A DNA stretch of 64,000 nucleotides from Amaranthus tricolor. Its lineage: Eukaryota > Streptophyta > Magnoliopsida > Caryophyllales > Amaranthaceae. Below are positions 1 through 12,600 of the stretch, one piece after another. The stretch's first letter is position 1. The number at the start of each line of letters is the position of its first letter. The DNA lies in contig NC_080048.1 of the NCBI RefSeq assembly GCF_026212465.1, positions 25,802,280-25,866,279 of the forward strand, in the 5' to 3' direction. The translations under genes and the position numbers were made by a program. The notes beneath the pieces were generated by a model. It was not told where the DNA came from and made no database searches. It saw nothing but the letters and a program-made list of their open reading frames with translations.

Positions 1-824
1 AGGTCCTAAAACCATTCTAACAATCCCCGTGGACTCCTAGAAGCTGAGCCGAAGGAGGGCTGGTCGACAGTTTGCTAGATCAGAATTTTGTTTAAGTGTT
101 TGTGGTTGTTTCGTGTTCTTTTCATGATCATTTGTAGTTTTTGACTATGTCATTAATCAAAGCTTACGCATAACATTAATCCTTGCATAACCAAGGCCTT
201 AATCAGCCCCGGTTTCGCATCAAAACCAAGTTTGAATACTTTACGCGCGAAATTGACAAAAACGCTTAAAAACACATAAAATCGCAACTTAACTTCTAAT
301 TTCTAGCATATGACTATTATTATCAATTCTAACCATTTTAACACAATAATATATGCCAAATAGTGTTGTGTGCCAAGTTTCTTACATAACAAACCATGTT
401 TGACCTACTTTACGCGCGAAATTGACAAAAACGCTTAAAAATCCATAAAATCGCAACTTAACTTCTAATTTCTAGCATATGACTATTATTATCAAGTATA
501 ACCATTTCAACAAAATAATATATGCCAAATAGTGTTGTGTGCCAAGTTTCGTGCATAACAAACCATGTTTGACCTACTTTACGCGCGAAATTGACAAAAA
601 CGCTTAAAAACGCATAAAATCGCAACTTAGCTTCTAATTTCTAGCATATCACTATTATTTTCAAGTCTAACCATTTCAACACAATAATATATGCCAAATA
701 GTGTTTTGTGCCAAGTTTCTTGCATAACAAACCATGTTTTACCTACTTTACGCGCAAAATTGACAAATAAAAACGCGAAATTGAGAGCGTCAAACTAGTG
801 ACCTGACCACCTTGCACGACACGT

Positions 825-934
825 GGAGTCCAAACCTATGCATCCAGGACCTAGGCTAAAGTGGAAATGGAATCTTGGTACTTGGATCTAGCTATCAAGG
901 TCCTAAAACCATTCTAACAATCCCCGTGGACTCC
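825..934. repeat. Nested short inverted repeats in the junction segment
   Basis: Two 7-bp arm pairs nest around the unit boundary. The outer pair is GGAGTCC (825-831) with GGACTCC (928-934); the inner pair is AGGACCT (846-852) with AGGTCCT (898-904). The spacings on the two sides differ (14 and 23 bp), so any hairpin would be imperfect. The outer pair is broken in the many units that read GTGGAGACC instead of GTGGAGTCC, which argues against a required structure. Confidence 0.4.
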
Positions 935-1307
935 TAGAAGCTGAGCCGAAGGTGGGCTGGTCGACAGTTTGCTAGATCAGAATTTTGTTTAAGTGTTTGT
1001 GGTTGTTTCGTGTTCTTTTCATGATCATTTGTAGTTTTTGACTGTGTCATTAATCAAAGCATACGCACAACATTAATCCTTGCATAACCAAGACCTTAAT
1101 CAGCCCCGGTTTCGCATCAAAACCAAGTTTGAGTACTTTACGCGCGAAATTGACAAAAACGCTTAAAAACGCATAAAATCGCAACTTAACTTCTAATTTC
1201 TAGCATATGACTATTATTATCAATTCTAACCATTTTAACACAATAATATATGCCAAATAGTGTTGTGTGCCAAGTTTCGTGCATAACAAACCATGTTTGA
1301 CCTACTT

Positions 1308-1476
1308 TACGCGCGAAATTGACAAAAACGCTTAAAAATCCATAAAATCGCAACTTAACTTCTAATTTCTAGCATATGACTACTATTATCAAGTATAACC
1401 ATTTCAACAAAATAATATATGCCAAATAGTGTTGTGTGCCAAGTTTCGTGCATAACAAACCATGTTTGACCTACTT
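1308..1476 (+). repeat. Representative 169-bp satellite monomer
   Basis: This is one box-to-box copy, from TACGCGCGAA to the base before the next TACGCGCGAA, and it shows the basic repeat. In order it has a CpG-bearing box (ACGCGCGAAATTGAC), an A-rich stretch with AACGCTTAAAAA, the motif ATCGCAACTTAACTTC, TCTAGCATATGACTATTA (with an NdeI-type palindrome CATATG), a CAACACAATAATATATGCC-like stretch, then TAGTGTTGTGTGCCAAGTTTCGTGC and AACAAACCATG. The same anchor recurs at 242, 411, 580 and 749 in the first unit, exactly 169 bp apart. I do not recognise the family by name. There is no conserved reading frame across copies. Confidence 0.95.
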
Positions 1477-1645
1477 TACGCGCGAAATTGACAAAAACGC
1501 TTAAAAACGCATAAAATCGCAACTTAACTTCTAATTTCTAGCATATGACTATTATTTTCAAGTCTAACCATTTCAACACAATAATATATGCCAAATAGTG
1601 TTGTGTGCCAAGTTTCTTGAATAACAAACCATGTTTTACCTACTT

Positions 1646-2035
1646 TACGCGCGAAATTGACAAATAAAAACGCGAAATTGAGAGCGTCAAACTAGTGACC
1701 AGACCACCTTGCACGACACGTGGAGTCCAAACCTATGCATCCAGGACCTAGGCTAAAGTGGAAATGGAATCTTGGTACTTGGATCTAGCTATCAAGGTCC
1801 TAAAACCATTCTAACATTCCCCGTGGATTCCTAGAAGCTGAGCCGAAGGAGGGCTGGTCGACAGTTTGCTAGATCAGAATTTTGTTTAAGTGTTTGTGGT
1901 TGTTTCGTGTTCTTTTCATGATCATTTGTAGTTTTTGACTGTGTCATTAATCAAAGCTTATGCACAACATTAATCCTTTCATAACCAAGGCCTTGATCAG
2001 CCCCGGTTTCGCATCAAAACCAAGTTTGAGTACTT
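1646..2035 (+). repeat. Representative unit-junction segment (390 bp box to box)
   Basis: This is the part of each HOR unit that breaks monomer periodicity: 390 bp separate the last box of one unit from the first box of the next, that is 169 plus 221. The left end is still monomer sequence and carries a near-direct repeat, ACGCGAAATTGACAAATAAA followed by ACGCGAAATTGA. The middle (from about GCGTCAAACTAGTGACC to about TTCATGATCATTTG) shows no obvious similarity to the monomer and is richer in G and C. The right end (GGTTTCGCATCAAAACC then AAGTTTGAGTACTTTACGCG) is recognisably monomer-like again. The segment could be an insertion in an ancestral monomer or a piece of another repeat; I cannot identify its origin. 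It occurs once per unit across the left array and is absent from the inverted array at the right. Confidence 0.9.
1717..1722. other. G-box-type palindrome CACGTG in the junction segment
   Basis: One CACGTG, in the context GACACGTGGAG, occurs in the junction segment of each unit I checked. It persists even where neighbouring bases vary (GCACGACACGTGG, TTACACGACACGTGG, TTACATGACACGTGG). In plants this core is bound by bZIP and bHLH factors, but nothing here shows use. Homogenisation of the array alone would also keep it constant. Confidence 0.35.
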
Positions 2036-3418
2036 TACGCGCGAAATTGACAAAAACACTTAAAAACGCATAAAATCGCAACTTAACTTCTAATTTCTAG
2101 CATATGACTACTATTATCAATTCTAACCATTTTAACACAATAATATATGCCAAATAGTGTTGTGTGCCAAGTTTCGTGCATAACAAACCATGTTTGACCT
2201 ACTTTACGCGCGAAATTGACAAAAACACTTAAAAATCCATAAAATCGCAACTTAACTTCTAATTTCTAGCATATGACTATTATTATCAAGTATACCATTT
2301 CAACAAAATAATATATGCCAAATAGTGTTGTGTGCCAATTTTCGTGCATAACAAACCATGTTTGACCTACTTTACGCGCGAAATTGACAAAAACGCTTAA
2401 AAACGCATAAAATCGCAACTTAACTTCTAATTTCTAGCATATGACTATTATTATCAAGTCTAACCATTTCAACACAATAATATATGCCAAATAGTGTTGT
2501 GTGCCAAGTTTCGTGCATAACAAACCATGTTTTACCTACTTTACGCGCGAAATTGACAAATAAAAACGCGAAATTGACAGCGTCAAACTAGTGACCAGAC
2601 CACCTTGCACGACACGTGGAGTCCAAACCTATGCATCCAGGACCTAGGCTAAAGTGGAAATGGAATCTTGGTACTTGGATCTAGCTATGAAGGTCCTAAA
2701 ACCATTCTAACAATCCCCGTGGACTCCTAGAAGCTGAGCCGAAGGAGGGCTGGTCGACAGTTTGCTAGATCAGAATTTTGTTTAAGTGTTTGTGGTTGTT
2801 TCGTGTTCTTTTCATGATCATTTGTAGTTTTTGACTGTGTCATTAATCAAAGCTTATGCACAACATTAATCCTTGCATAACCAAGGCCTTAATCAGCCCC
2901 GGTTTCGCATCAAAACCAAGTTTGAGTACTTTACGCGCGAAATTGACAAAAACGCTTAAAAACGCATAAAATCGCAACTTAACTTCTAATTTCTAGCATA
3001 TGACTATTATTATCAATTCTAACCATTTCAACACAATAATATATGCCAAATAGTGTTGTGTGCCAAGTTTCGTGCATAACAAACCATGTTTGACCTACTT
3101 TACGCGCGAAATTGACAAAAACGCTTAAAAACGCATAAAATCGCAACTTAACTTCTAATTTCTAGCATATGACTATTATTTTCAAGTCTAACCATTTCAA
3201 CACAATAATATATGCCAAATAGTGTTGTGTGCCAAGTTTCTTGCATAACAAACCATGTTTTACCTACTTTACGCGCGAAATTGACAAATAAAAACGCGAA
3301 ATTGACAGCGTCAAACTAGTGACCAGACCACCTTGCACGACACGTGGAGTCCAAACCTATGCATCCAGGACCTAGGCTAAAGTGGAAATGGAATCTTGGT
3401 ACTTGGATCTAGCTATCA

Positions 3419-6101
3419 AGGTCCTAAAACCATTCTAACAATCCCCGTGGACTCCTAGAAATTGAGCCGAAGGAGGGCTGGTCGACAGTTTGCTAGATCA
3501 GAATTTTGTTTAAGTGTTTGTGGTTGTTTCGTGTTCTTTTCATGATCATTTGTAGTTTTTGACTGTGTCATTAATCAAAGCTTATGCACAACATTAATCC
3601 TTGCATAACCAAGGCCTTAATCAGCCCCGGTTTCGCATCAAAACCAAGTTTGAGTACTTTACGCGCGAAATTGACAAAAACGCTTAAAAACGCATAAAAT
3701 CGCAACTTAACTTCTAATTTCTAGCATATGACTATTATTATCAATTCTAACCATTTCAACACAATAATATATGCCAAATAGTGTTGTGTGCCAAGTTTCG
3801 TGCATAACAAACCATGTTTGACCTACTTTACGTGCGAAATTGACAAAAACGCTTAAAAACCCATAAAATCGCAACTTAACTTCTAATTTCTAGCATATGA
3901 CTATTATTATCAAGTCTAACCATTTCAACACAATAATATATGCCAAATAGTGTTGTGTGCCAAGTTTCGTGCTTAACAAACCATGTTTGACCTACTTTAC
4001 GCGCGAAATTGACAAATAAAAACGCGAAATTGACAGCGTCAAACTAGTGACCAGACCACCTTACACGACACGTGGAGTCCAAACATATGCATGCAGGACC
4101 TAGGATAAAGTGGAAATGGAATCTTGGTACTTAGATCTAGCTATCAAGGTCCTAAAACCATTCTAACAATCCCCGTGGACTCCTAGAAGCTGAGCCGAAG
4201 GAGGGTTGGTCGACAGTTTGCTAGATCATAATGTTGTTTAAGTGTTTGTGGTTGTTTCGTGTTATTTTCATGATCATTGTTAGTTTTTGACTGTGTCATT
4301 AATCAAAACTTACGCACAACATTAATCCTTGCATAACCAAGGCCTTAATCAGCCCCGGTTTCGCATCTAAACCTAGTTTGAGTACTTTACGCGTGAAATT
4401 GAAAAAAACGCTTAAAAACGCATAAAATCGCAACTTAACTTCTAATTTCTAGCATATGACTATTATTATCAATTATAACCACTTCAACACAATAACATAT
4501 GCCAAATAGTGTTTTGTGCCAAGTTTCGTGCATAACAAACCATGTTTGACCTACTTTACGCGCGAAATTGATAAAAACGCTTAAAAACGCATAAAATCGC
4601 AACTTAACTTCTAATTTCTAGCATATGACTATTATTATCAATTCTAACCATTTCAACACAATAATATATGCCAAATAGTGTTGTGTGCCATGTTTCGTGC
4701 ATAACAAACCATGTTTGACCTACTTTACGCGCGAAATTGACAAAAACGCTTAAAAATCCATAAAATCGCAACTTAACTTCTAATTTCTAGCATATGACTA
4801 TTATTATCAAGTATAACCATTTCAACAAAATAATATATGCCAAATAGTGTTGAGTGCCAAGTTTCGTGCATAACAAACCATGTTTGACCTACTTTACGCG
4901 CGAAATTGACAAAAACGCTTAAAAACGCATAAAATCGCAACTTAACTTCTAATTTCTAGCATATGACTATTATTTTCAAGTCTAACCATTTCAACACAAT
5001 AATATATGCCAAATAGTGTTGTGTGCCAAGTTTCTTGCATAACAAACCATGTTTTACCTACTTTACGCGCGAAATTGACAAATAAAAACGCGAAATTGAC
5101 AGCGTCAAACTAGTGACCAGACCACCTTGCACGACACGTGGAGTACAAACCTATGCATCCAGGACCTAGGCTAAAGTGGAAATGGAATCTTGGTACTTGG
5201 ATCTAGCTATCAAGGTCCTAAAACCATTCTAACAATCCCCGTGGACTCCTAGAAGCTGAGCCGAAGGAGGGCTGGTCGACAGTTTGCTAGATCAGAATTT
5301 TGTTTAAGTGTTTGTGGTTGTTTCGTGTTCTTTTCATGATCATTTGTAGTTTTTGACTGTGTCATTAATCAAAGCTTATGCAAAACATTAATCCTTTCAT
5401 AACCAAGGCCTTAATCAGCCCCGGTTTCGCATCAAAACCAAGTTTGAGTACTTTACACGCGAAATTGACAAAAACGCATAAAATCGCAACTTAACTTCTA
5501 ATTTCTAGCATATGACTATTATTATCAATTCTAACCATTTTAACACAATAATATATGCCAAATAGTGTTGTGTGCCAAGTTTCGTGCATAACAAACCATG
5601 TTTGACCTACTTTACGCGCGAAATTGACAAAAAAACACTTAAAAATCCATAAAATCGCAACTTAACTTCTAATTTCTAGCATATGACTATTATTATAGAG
5701 TATAACCATTTCAACAAAATAATATATGCCAAATAGTGTTGTGTGCCAAGTTTCGTGCATAACAAACCATGTTTGACCTACTTTACGCGCGAAATTGACA
5801 AAAACGCTTAAAAACGCATAAAATCGCAACTTAACTTCTAATTTCTAGCATATGACTATTATTATCAAGTCTAACCATTTCAAAACAATAATATATGCCA
5901 AATAGTGTTGTGTGCCAAGTTTCGTGCATAACAAACCATGTTTTACCTACTTTACGCGCGAAATTGGCAAATAAAAACGCGAAATTGACAGCGTCAAACT
6001 AGTGACCAGACCACCTTGCACGACACGTGGAGTCCAAACCTATGCATCCAGGACCTAGGCTAAAGTTGAAATGGAATCTTGGTACTTGGATCTAGCTATC
6101 A
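3419..6101 (+). repeat. Super-repeat block, first copy (2683 bp)
   Basis: Three units (starts 3419, 4147, 5213; 728, 1066 and 889 bp) recur in the same order and almost unchanged at 6999-9681. The differences I noticed are a TTG/TGT swap near 4279 and one base near 5144. The 889-bp unit is 8 bp short of the n=4 length because of small indels: one in ACAAAAACGCATAAAATCG, which lacks CTTAAAAACG, and an AA insertion in a later monomer. Confidence 0.93.
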
Positions 6102-6998
6102 AGGTCCTAAAACCATTCTAACAATCCCCGTGGACTCCTAGAAGTTGAGCCGAAGGAGGGCTGGTCGACAGTTTGCTAGATCAGAATTTTGTTTAATTGT
6201 TTGTGGTTGTTTCGTGTTCTTTTCATGATCATTTGTAGTTTTTGACTGTGTCATTAATCAAAGCTTACGCACAACATTAATCCTTGCATAACCAAGGCCT
6301 TAATCAGCCCCGGTTTCGCATCAAAACCAAGTTTGAATACTTTACGTGCGAAATTGACAAAAACACTTAAAAACGCATAAAATCGCAACTTAACTTCTAA
6401 TTTCTAGCATATGATTATTATTATCAATTCTAACCATTTCAACACAATAATATATGCCAAATAGTGTTGTGTGCCAAGTTTCGTGCATAACAAACCATGT
6501 TTGACCTACTTTACGCGCGAAATTGACAAAAACGCTTAAAAACCCATAAAATCGCAACTTAACTTCTAATTTCTAGCATATGACTATTATTATCAAGTAT
6601 AACCATTTCATCAAAATAATATATGCGAAATAGTGTTGTGTGCCAAGTTTCGTGCATAACAAACCATGTTTGACCTACTTTACCCGCGAAATTGACAAAA
6701 ACGCTTAAAAACGCATAAAATCGCAACATAACTTCTAATTTCTAGCATATGACTATTATTATCAAGTCTAACCATTTCAACACAATAATATATGCCAAAT
6801 AGTGTTGTGTGCCAAGTTTCGTGCATAACAAACCATGTTTGACCTACTTTACGCGCGAAATTGACAAATATAAACGCGAAATTGACAGCGTCAAACTAGT
6901 GACCAGACCACCTTGCACGACACGTGGAGTCCAAACCTATGCATCCAGGACCTAGGCTAAAGTGGAAATGGAATCTTGGTACTTGGATCTAGCTATCA
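6102..6998 (+). repeat. HOR unit of the TTAATTG / TACCCGCG type
   Basis: This 897-bp unit separates the two 2683-bp block copies. It is marked by AGAAGTTGAGCC, TTTAATTGTTTG, ATGATTATTATT, TTCATCAAAATAATATATGCG, TTTACCCGCG and AATATAAACGCG. Close copies occur at 11476-12372 and 15226-16122, so the same unit type appears three times in zone 2. Confidence 0.9.
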
Positions 6999-9681
6999 AG
7001 GTCCTAAAACCATTCTAACAATCCCCGTGGACTCCTAGAAATTGAGCCGAAGGAGGGCTGGTCGACAGTTTGCTAGATCAGAATTTTGTTTAAGTGTTTG
7101 TGGTTGTTTCGTGTTCTTTTCATGATCATTTGTAGTTTTTGACTGTGTCATTAATCAAAGCTTATGCACAACATTAATCCTTGCATAACCAAGGCCTTAA
7201 TCAGCCCCGGTTTCGCATCAAAACCAAGTTTGAGTACTTTACGCGCGAAATTGACAAAAACGCTTAAAAACGCATAAAATCGCAACTTAACTTCTAATTT
7301 CTAGCATATGACTATTATTATCAATTCTAACCATTTCAACACAATAATATATGCCAAATAGTGTTGTGTGCCAAGTTTCGTGCATAACAAACCATGTTTG
7401 ACCTACTTTACGTGCGAAATTGACAAAAACGCTTAAAAACCCATAAAATCGCAACTTAACTTCTAATTTCTAGCATATGACTATTATTATCAAGTCTAAC
7501 CATTTCAACACAATAATATATGCCAAATAGTGTTGTGTGCCAAGTTTCGTGCTTAACAAACCATGTTTGACCTACTTTACGCGCGAAATTGACAAATAAA
7601 AACGCGAAATTGACAGCGTCAAACTAGTGACCAGACCACCTTACACGACACGTGGAGTCCAAACATATGCATGCAGGACCTAGGATAAAGTGGAAATGGA
7701 ATCTTGGTACTTAGATCTAGCTATCAAGGTCCTAAAACCATTCTAACAATCCCCGTGGACTCCTAGAAGCTGAGCCGAAGGAGGGTTGGTCGACAGTTTG
7801 CTAGATCATAATGTTGTTTAAGTGTTTGTGGTTGTTTCGTGTTATTTTCATGATCATTTGTAGTTTTTGACTGTGTCATTAATCAAAACTTACGCACAAC
7901 ATTAATCCTTGCATAACCAAGGCCTTAATCAGCCCCGGTTTCGCATCTAAACCTAGTTTGAGTACTTTACGCGTGAAATTGAAAAAAACGCTTAAAAACG
8001 CATAAAATCGCAACTTAACTTCTAATTTCTAGCATATGACTATTATTATCAATTATAACCACTTCAACACAATAACATATGCCAAATAGTGTTTTGTGCC
8101 AAGTTTCGTGCATAACAAACCATGTTTGACCTACTTTACGCGCGAAATTGATAAAAACGCTTAAAAACGCATAAAATCGCAACTTAACTTCTAATTTCTA
8201 GCATATGACTATTATTATCAATTCTAACCATTTCAACACAATAATATATGCCAAATAGTGTTGTGTGCCATGTTTCGTGCATAACAAACCATGTTTGACC
8301 TACTTTACGCGCGAAATTGACAAAAACGCTTAAAAATCCATAAAATCGCAACTTAACTTCTAATTTCTAGCATATGACTATTATTATCAAGTATAACCAT
8401 TTCAACAAAATAATATATGCCAAATAGTGTTGAGTGCCAAGTTTCGTGCATAACAAACCATGTTTGACCTACTTTACGCGCGAAATTGACAAAAACGCTT
8501 AAAAACGCATAAAATCGCAACTTAACTTCTAATTTCTAGCATATGACTATTATTTTCAAGTCTAACCATTTCAACACAATAATATATGCCAAATAGTGTT
8601 GTGTGCCAAGTTTCTTGCATAACAAACCATGTTTTACCTACTTTACGCGCGAAATTGACAAATAAAAACGCGAAATTGACAGCGTCAAACTAGTGACCAG
8701 ACCACCTTGCACGACACGTGGAGTCCAAACCTATGCATCCAGGACCTAGGCTAAAGTGGAAATGGAATCTTGGTACTTGGATCTAGCTATCAAGGTCCTA
8801 AAACCATTCTAACAATCCCCGTGGACTCCTAGAAGCTGAGCCGAAGGAGGGCTGGTCGACAGTTTGCTAGATCAGAATTTTGTTTAAGTGTTTGTGGTTG
8901 TTTCGTGTTCTTTTCATGATCATTTGTAGTTTTTGACTGTGTCATTAATCAAAGCTTATGCAAAACATTAATCCTTTCATAACCAAGGCCTTAATCAGCC
9001 CCGGTTTCGCATCAAAACCAAGTTTGAGTACTTTACACGCGAAATTGACAAAAACGCATAAAATCGCAACTTAACTTCTAATTTCTAGCATATGACTATT
9101 ATTATCAATTCTAACCATTTTAACACAATAATATATGCCAAATAGTGTTGTGTGCCAAGTTTCGTGCATAACAAACCATGTTTGACCTACTTTACGCGCG
9201 AAATTGACAAAAAAACACTTAAAAATCCATAAAATCGCAACTTAACTTCTAATTTCTAGCATATGACTATTATTATAGAGTATAACCATTTCAACAAAAT
9301 AATATATGCCAAATAGTGTTGTGTGCCAAGTTTCGTGCATAACAAACCATGTTTGACCTACTTTACGCGCGAAATTGACAAAAACGCTTAAAAACGCATA
9401 AAATCGCAACTTAACTTCTAATTTCTAGCATATGACTATTATTATCAAGTCTAACCATTTCAAAACAATAATATATGCCAAATAGTGTTGTGTGCCAAGT
9501 TTCGTGCATAACAAACCATGTTTTACCTACTTTACGCGCGAAATTGGCAAATAAAAACGCGAAATTGACAGCGTCAAACTAGTGACCAGACCACCTTGCA
9601 CGACACGTGGAGTCCAAACCTATGCATCCAGGACCTAGGCTAAAGTTGAAATGGAATCTTGGTACTTGGATCTAGCTATCA
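6999..9681 (+). repeat. Super-repeat block, second copy (2683 bp)
   Basis: Units start at 6999, 7727 and 8793 with lengths 728, 1066 and 889 bp, repeating 3419-6101 at a spacing of 3580 bp with only a few base differences. Shared rare variants include AGAAATTGAGCC, GGATAAAG, AGATCATAATGTTG and the CTTAAAAACG deletion. Such identity over three unlike units points to a recent segmental copy. Confidence 0.93.
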
Positions 9682-12600
9682 AGGTCCTAAAACCATTCTA
9701 ACAATCCCCGTGGACTCCTAGAAGCTGAGCCGAAGGAGGGCTGGTCGACAGTTTGCTAGATCAGAATTTTGTTTAAGTGTTTGTGGTTGTTTCGTGTTCT
9801 TTTCATGATCATTTGTAGTTTTTGATTGTGTCATTAATCAAAGCTTATGCACAACATTAATCCTTGGATAACCAAGGCCTTAATCAGCCCCGGTTTCGCA
9901 TCAAAACCAAGTTTGAATACTTTACGCGCGAAATTGACAAAAACGCTTAAAAACGCATAAAATCTCAACTTAACTTCTAATTTCTAGCATATGACTATTA
10001 TTATCAATTCTAACCATTTCAACACAATAATATATGCCAAATAGTGTTGCGTGCCAAGTTTCGTGCATAACAAACCATGTTTGACCTACTTTACGCGCGA
10101 AATTGACAAAAACGCTTAAAAACCCACTAAATCGCAACTTAACTTCTAATTTCTAGCATATGACTATTATTATCAAGTATAACCATTTCAACAAATAAAT
10201 ATATGCCAAATAGTGTTGTGTGCCAAGTTTCGTGCATAACAAACCATGTTTGACCTACTTTACGCGCGAAATTGACAAAAACGCTTAAAAACGCATAAAA
10301 TCGCAACTTAACTTCTAATTTCTAGCATATGACTATTATTATCAAGTCTAACCATTTCAACACAATAATATATGCCAAATAGTGTTGTGTGCCAAGTTTC
10401 GTGCTTAACAAACCATGTTTGACCTACTTTACGCGCGAAATTGACAAATAAAAACGCGAAATTGACAGCGTCAAACTAGTGACCAGACCACCTTACACGA
10501 CACGTGGAGTCCAAACATATGCATCCAGGACCTAAGATAAAGAGGAAATGGAATCTTGGTACTTAGATCTAGCTATCAAGGTCCTAAAACCATTCTAACA
10601 ATCCCCGTGGACTCCTAGAAGCTGAGCCGAAGGAGGGCTGGTCGATAGTTTGCTAGATAAGAATGTTGTTTAAGTGTTTGTGGTTGTTTCGTGCTCTTTT
10701 CATGATCATTTGTAGTTTTTGACTGTGTCATTAATCAAAACTTACGCACAACATTAATCCTTGCATAACCAAGGCCTTAATCAGCCCCGGTTTCGCATGT
10801 AAACCAAGTTTGAGTACTTTACGCGTGAAATTGACAAAAACCCTTAAAAACGCATAAAATCGCAACGTAACTTCTAATTTCTAGCATATGACTATTATCA
10901 TCAATTATAACCATTTCAACACAATAACATATGCCAAAGAGTGTTTTGTGCCAAGTTTCGTGCATAACAAACCATGTTTGACCTACTTTACGCGCGAAAT
11001 TGATAAAAACGCTTAAAAACGCATAAAATCGCAACTTAACTTCTAATTTCTAGCATATGACTATTATTATCAATTCTAACCATTTCAACACAATAATATA
11101 TGCCAAATAGTGTTGTGTGCCATGTTTCGTGCATAACAAACCATGTTAGACCTACTTTACGCGCGAAATTGACAAAAACGCTTAAAAACGCATAAAATCG
11201 CAACTTAACTTCTAATTTCTAGCATATGACTATTATTATCAAGTCTAACCATTTCAACAAAATAATATATGCCAAATAGTGTTGTGTGCCAAGTTTCGTG
11301 CATAACAAACCTTGTTTGACCAACTTTACGCGCGAAATTGAAAAATAAAAACGCGAAATTGACAGCATCAAACTAGTGACCAGACCACCTTGCACGACAC
11401 GTGGAGACCAAACCTATGCATCCAGGACCTAGGCTAAAGTGGAAATGGAATCTTGGTACTTGGATCTAGCTATCAAGGTCCTAAAACCATTCTAACAATC
11501 CCCGTGGACTCCTAGAAGTTGAGCCGAAGGAGGGCTAGTCGACAGTTTGCTAGATCAGAATTTTGTTTAATTGTTTGTGGTTGTTTCGTGTTCTTTTCAT
11601 GATCATTTGTAGTTTTTGACTGTGTCATTAATCAAAGCTTACGCACAACATTAATCCTTGCATAACCAAGGCCTTAATCAGCCCCGGTTTCGCATCAAAA
11701 CCAAGTTTGAATACTTTACGTGCGAAATTGACAAAAACACTTAAAAACGCATAAAATCGCAACTTAACTTCTAATTTCTAGCATATGATTATTATTATCA
11801 ATTCTAACCATTTCAACACAATAATATATGCCAAATAGTGTTGTGTGCCAAGTTTCGTGCATAACAAACCATGTTTGACCTACTTTACGCGCGAAATTGA
11901 CAAAAACGCTTAAAAACCCATAAAATCGCAACTTAACTTCTAATTTCTAGCATATGACTATTATTATCAAGTATAACCATTTCATCAAAATAATATATGC
12001 GAAATAGTGTTGTGTGCCAAGTTTCGTGCATAACAAACCATGTTTGACCTACTTTACCCGCGAAATTGACAAAAACGCTTAAAAACGCATAAAATCGCAA
12101 CATAACTTCTAATTTCTAGCATATGACTATTATTATCAAGTCTAACCATTTCAACACAATAATATATGCCAAATAGTGTTGTGTGCCAAGTTTCGTGCAT
12201 AACAAACCATGTTTGACCTACTTTACGCGCGAAATTGACAAATATAAACGCGAAATTGACAGCGTCAAACTAGTGACCAGACCACCTTGCACGACACGTG
12301 GAGTCCAAACCTATGCATCCAGGACCTAGGCTAAAGTGGAAATGGAATCTTGGTACTTGGATCTAGCTATCAAGGTCCTAAAACCATTCTAACAATCCCC
12401 GTGGACTCCTAGAAATTGAGCCGAAGGAGGGCTGGTCGACAGTTTGCTAGATCAGAATTTTGTTTAAGTGTTTGTGGTTGTTTCGTGTTCTTTTCATGAT
12501 CATTTGTAGTTTTTGACTGTGTCATTAATCAAAGCTTATGCACAACATTAATCCTTTCATAACCAAGGCCTTAATCAGCCCCGGTTTCGCATCAAAACCA

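Larger units (their letters stand above)
1..3418 (+). repeat. HOR zone 1: 897-bp units then one 728-bp unit
   Basis: Units start at 1, 898, 1795 and 2691, with lengths 897, 897, 896 and 728 bp. The first three have four boxes and are close copies; the third lacks one A in AAGTATAACC. The fourth has lost exactly one 169-bp monomer. Most units here share GAATTTTGTTTAAGTG and the junction type AGCGTCAAAC with GTGGAGTCC. Confidence 0.93.

Noticed and set aside
1260..1310. CENP-B box-like site around TTTCGTGCATAACAAACC
   Set aside because: The TTCG half is present, but the required A and the CGGG core are not, so it does not meet the box consensus.
1850..1870. Regular restriction palindromes (GTCGAC once per unit, CATATG once per monomer, CCTAGG once per unit)
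   Set aside because: They would give ladder patterns on digestion, but are incidental to repeat identity and not separate features. GTCGAC is lost in units reading GTCGATAG.
10819..11034. Recurring minus-strand open frames of 63-81 codons (also 14617-14856, 24441-24632, 30848-31093, 34660-34875, 39414-39632)
   Set aside because: They are chance frames across the satellite monomer. They appear only in copies where a stop is mutated or shifted, share the same translated monomer text, and have no consistent start, stop or domain.
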